A DNA stretch of 23,566 nt, from the NCBI GenBank assembly GCA_964527385.1, contig CAZGPZ010000008.1, forward strand, positions 1 to 23,566, written 5' to 3'. Below are positions 21,630 through 23,566 of this stretch, piece by piece; within the stretch, counting starts at the first letter, position 1, and every line of letters starts with the position of its first letter. The DNA is from JANWHZ01 sp964527385. Lineage in GTDB: Bacteria > Patescibacteriota > Saccharimonadia > Saccharimonadales > UBA4665. Position numbers and translations under genes: made by a program. The notes beneath the pieces are model-generated. The model ran no database searches. It had not been told where the DNA came from and worked only from the letters and a program-made list of their open reading frames with translations.

Positions 21630-22049
21630 ATGACCGACGCTGAACATTGCCCGTTTTGCACGCCGAAAGAGCGCGTCTTGAAGGAAAATAAGCTTGCACG
21701 CGTTGTTTTGAGCAACCCCCGCAAAGTCCCAGGCCATTTCCTGGTACTGCCGAAGCGGCACGTCGAAAAGCCGTGGGAGCTGACCAACGACGAGCTAACA
21801 AGCATCTTTGAGCTGATATTCTTCATCGAGAAGAAAATCATTGGCAAGCTCGGCGACGGTTGCGATATCAAGCAGAACTACCGGCCGTTCATGCCGCAAA
21901 GCCGTTTGAAAGTCGACCACGTGCATTTCCATGTCTACCCGCGTTCGCTGTACGACTACCTGTACAAGGTGTCGGAGATTTACGAGACCGATTTGTTTGC
22001 CGACCTGGATGATGCCGAGCGTGACGCCGTCAGCAAGCTTCTCAATTGA
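21630..22049 (+). CDS. HIT-family nucleotide hydrolase/transferase
   Basis: 139 residues. Histidine triad HVHFHVYPR (His97, 99, 101) with catalytic His99 expected to attack the alpha-phosphate of a nucleotide. An N-terminal CPFC (7-10) suggests a structural zinc, completed by histidines. The NPRKVPGHFLVLPKRHV strand-turn is typical. The substrate is an unspecified nucleoside phosphoramidate or dinucleotide. The extended -10 TGC-TATAGT (21618-21623) ends 6 nt before the ATG, so it is probably leaderless. Next gene on the same strand is metG, 132 nt away. Confidence 0.92.
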   Translation: MTDAEHCPFCTPKERVLKENKLARVVLSNPRKVPGHFLVLPKRHVEKPWELTNDELTSIFELIFFIEKKIIGKLGDGCDIKQNYRPFMPQSRLKVDHVHFHVYPRSLYDYLYKVSEIYETDLFADLDDAERDAVSKLLN

Positions 22050-22181
22050 CCCGTTATCTGTTATCATAACCACATGACACGCGCGTATTACCCGGCAGTG
22101 ATGCGTATGATGCCCCCGCGGGCATAATTTCTCTTTGGCAATATATTTTCTCTCACATCTTAAAACAGGTAGACTATAAGC

Positions 22182-23566
22182 ATGAATAAGTTTTATGTGA
22201 CCACATCGATACCCTACGTGAATGGCGAACCGCATCTCGGGCACGCCATGGAATTTGTCATGGCTGATGTTTTGGCGCGCCACGCCCGCGCGAAAGGCCT
22301 CAACACGCTGTTCAGTACTGGCACGGACGAGCATGGCGGCAAGATTGCCGAGAAAGCCGCCGAGCTTAAGATAACTCCGGAAGCTCTTGCCGACCAGATG
22401 AGCCAGAAGTTTCGCGACCTGGTGCACGCGCTGAACATCAGCAACGACCGCTTCATCCGCACAACCGACAAATCGCACGAGGAACGGGCGCAGTTAATTT
22501 GGCAGGCGCTGGAAAAGGACATTTACAAGGGCAAGTACGTCGGTTGGTACTGTACGGGCGACGAAGAGTTTTTCACCGAGACCCAAGTCAAAGCCAACCA
22601 CGGTGTTTGCCCTGACCATAACCGTCCATACGAGAAAATAGAAGAGGATAACTACTTCTTCCGCTTGAGCAAATACGCTCCCGATGTCCAAAAGTCGATC
22701 GAATCGGGCGAGTTCCGGGTCATCCCGGAGACGCGGCGCAATGAAATCCTGGCCGTGCTGAAAGAAGGTCTGGAGGACATCAGTATTTCCCGCCCGAAGG
22801 ACAAAATTGGCTGGGGCATTCCCGTGCCGGGCGACCCGAAGCAGGTCATGTACGTGTGGGTCGAAGCGCTCATGAACTACATCACGGTGCTAGGGTACCC
22901 GGAACACGAGGACTTCAAGACATTCTGGCCCGCCGACGTGCAAGTTATCGGCAAGGGAATTTTGCGGTTCCATGCAGCCATCTGGCCCGGCATGTTGCTG
23001 GCACTCGGTTTGCCGCTCGCGAAAATGCTGTACGTTCACGGCTATGTGACCGTCGACAACAAGAAAATGAGCAAATCGCTCGGCAATTCGGTGTCGCCCA
23101 ACGAGGTCATTGCCAAATACGGCGCCGACGCGTTCCGCTACTACTTCCTGCGCCATGTGCCGTCATATGATGATGGCGACTTCAGCTGGGATTCGTTCGA
23201 TGCGGCGTACAACAACGAACTCGCGAACGAGCTGGGCAACGCGGTCCAACGCACTGCGGCGATGATCCAGAAATACCAGGATGGCGCCATAGGCGAGATC
23301 CCGCCTGCCGAACACGATACCGCCCCATACGAAGCGGCGCTGGCAGCGTGCAAGTTCGACCGCGCCCTCGACGCCGTGTGGGAGCAAGTCCGCGGCCTGA
23401 ACCAATACATCGACGAGGAAAAGCCGTGGGAAATTGCCAAGGCGAAAGATGTAGTGCACCTGCGCGAAGTGCTAGCGTACCAGGCGAGCTGCTTGCTTGA
23501 AATTGCTGACCTGCTTGAGCCGTTCCTACCCGAATCCTCCGGCAAAATCCGCGGCGTTTTCGCCGA
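22182..23566 (+). CDS. metG: Methionyl-tRNA synthetase, 5' part (runs off the window)
   Basis: Charges tRNA-Met with methionine. 461 codons are present without a stop at the window end. Class I marks: PYVNGEPHLGH (11-21, HIGH box), TGTDEHG, and KKMSKSLGNS (KMSKS 295-299). GWYCTGDEEFF with CPDHNRPYEKIEE is a one-knuckle-like connective region with few Cys. The start at 22182 follows a TAGACT -10 (22170-22175) by 6 nt. The anticodon-binding helices begin around DDGDFSWDSF. Whether a C-terminal tRNA-binding domain exists cannot be seen. Confidence 0.95.
   Translation, partial: MNKFYVTTSIPYVNGEPHLGHAMEFVMADVLARHARAKGLNTLFSTGTDEHGGKIAEKAAELKITPEALADQMSQKFRDLVHALNISNDRFIRTTDKSHEERAQLIWQALEKDIYKGKYVGWYCTGDEEFFTETQVKANHGVCPDHNRPYEKIEEDNYFFRLSKYAPDVQKSIESGEFRVIPETRRNEILAVLKEGLEDISISRPKDKIGWGIPVPGDPKQVMYVWVEALMNYITVLGYPEHEDFKTFWPADVQVIGKGILRFHAAIWPGMLLALGLPLAKMLYVHGYVTVDNKKMSKSLGNSVSPNEVIAKYGADAFRYYFLRHVPSYDDGDFSWDSFDAAYNNELANELGNAVQRTAAMIQKYQDGAIGEIPPAEHDTAPYEAALAACKFDRALDAVWEQVRGLNQYIDEEKPWEIAKAKDVVHLREVLAYQASCLLEIADLLEPFLPESSGKIRGVFA

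Noticed and set aside
1..23566. CRISPR array
   Set aside because: No evenly spaced short repeats with unique spacers on either strand.

Overview
The window (GC-rich, mid-50s % by eye) most resembles a member of Candidatus Saccharibacteria (TM7, Patescibacteria/CPR). The UvrD/PcrA helicase, the G5/DUF348 lysozyme-like protein next to ksgA, the MetRS-HIT pair, the short intergenic gaps and the many start codons placed 6-8 nt after a -10 box all fit that group. This assignment rests on remembered family resemblance, not on a search. UGA is used as a stop, which argues against the UGA-recoded SR1/Gracilibacteria.

Layout. 1-4.3 kb: a membrane-anchored protein, radC with a small downstream partner (minus strand), a UvrD/PcrA helicase whose C-terminal domain lies in another frame, and a 59-residue minus-strand ORF. 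4.4-7.7 kb: a secreted Rpf/YabE-like protein, ksgA, an unknown protein and a MarR regulator. 7.7-8.5 kb: a structured leader RNA followed directly by tmRNA (ssrA) and its terminator. 8.5-9.4 kb: an unknown protein that may be two translation products. 9.5-12.3 kb: an amt-glnA ammonium uptake and assimilation operon (minus strand) with a promoter and palindromic operator. 12.5-14.3 kb: typA/bipA. 14.4-17.8 kb: a PadR regulator divergent from a GH37 trehalase, a TraB/TIKI-like protein, and a membrane-anchored PIG-L deacetylase. 17.8-20 kb: mirror-image divergent promoters, a second copy of the leader RNA directly before tRNA-Val(CAC), and two repeat units that each end in a copy of the tRNA 3' end; one unit carries a caspase-like gene. 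20-23.6 kb: a DMT transporter, an SDR, a HIT protein and the start of metG (cut by the window edge).

The two most unusual signals are in the non-coding DNA. First, a ~116-nt RNA element with compensatory base changes abuts the 5' end of both the tmRNA and the tRNA-Val. Second, a ~127-nt repeat ending in the last 17 nt of the tRNA occurs twice downstream of that tRNA, with a lone A/T-richer gene between the copies. This looks like a tRNA-anchored cassette or remnant integrative element.

Most genes are single transcription units that look leaderless; only a few (amt, glnA, the 8572 gene, the 59-residue ORF and the radC partner) have clear Shine-Dalgarno sites.
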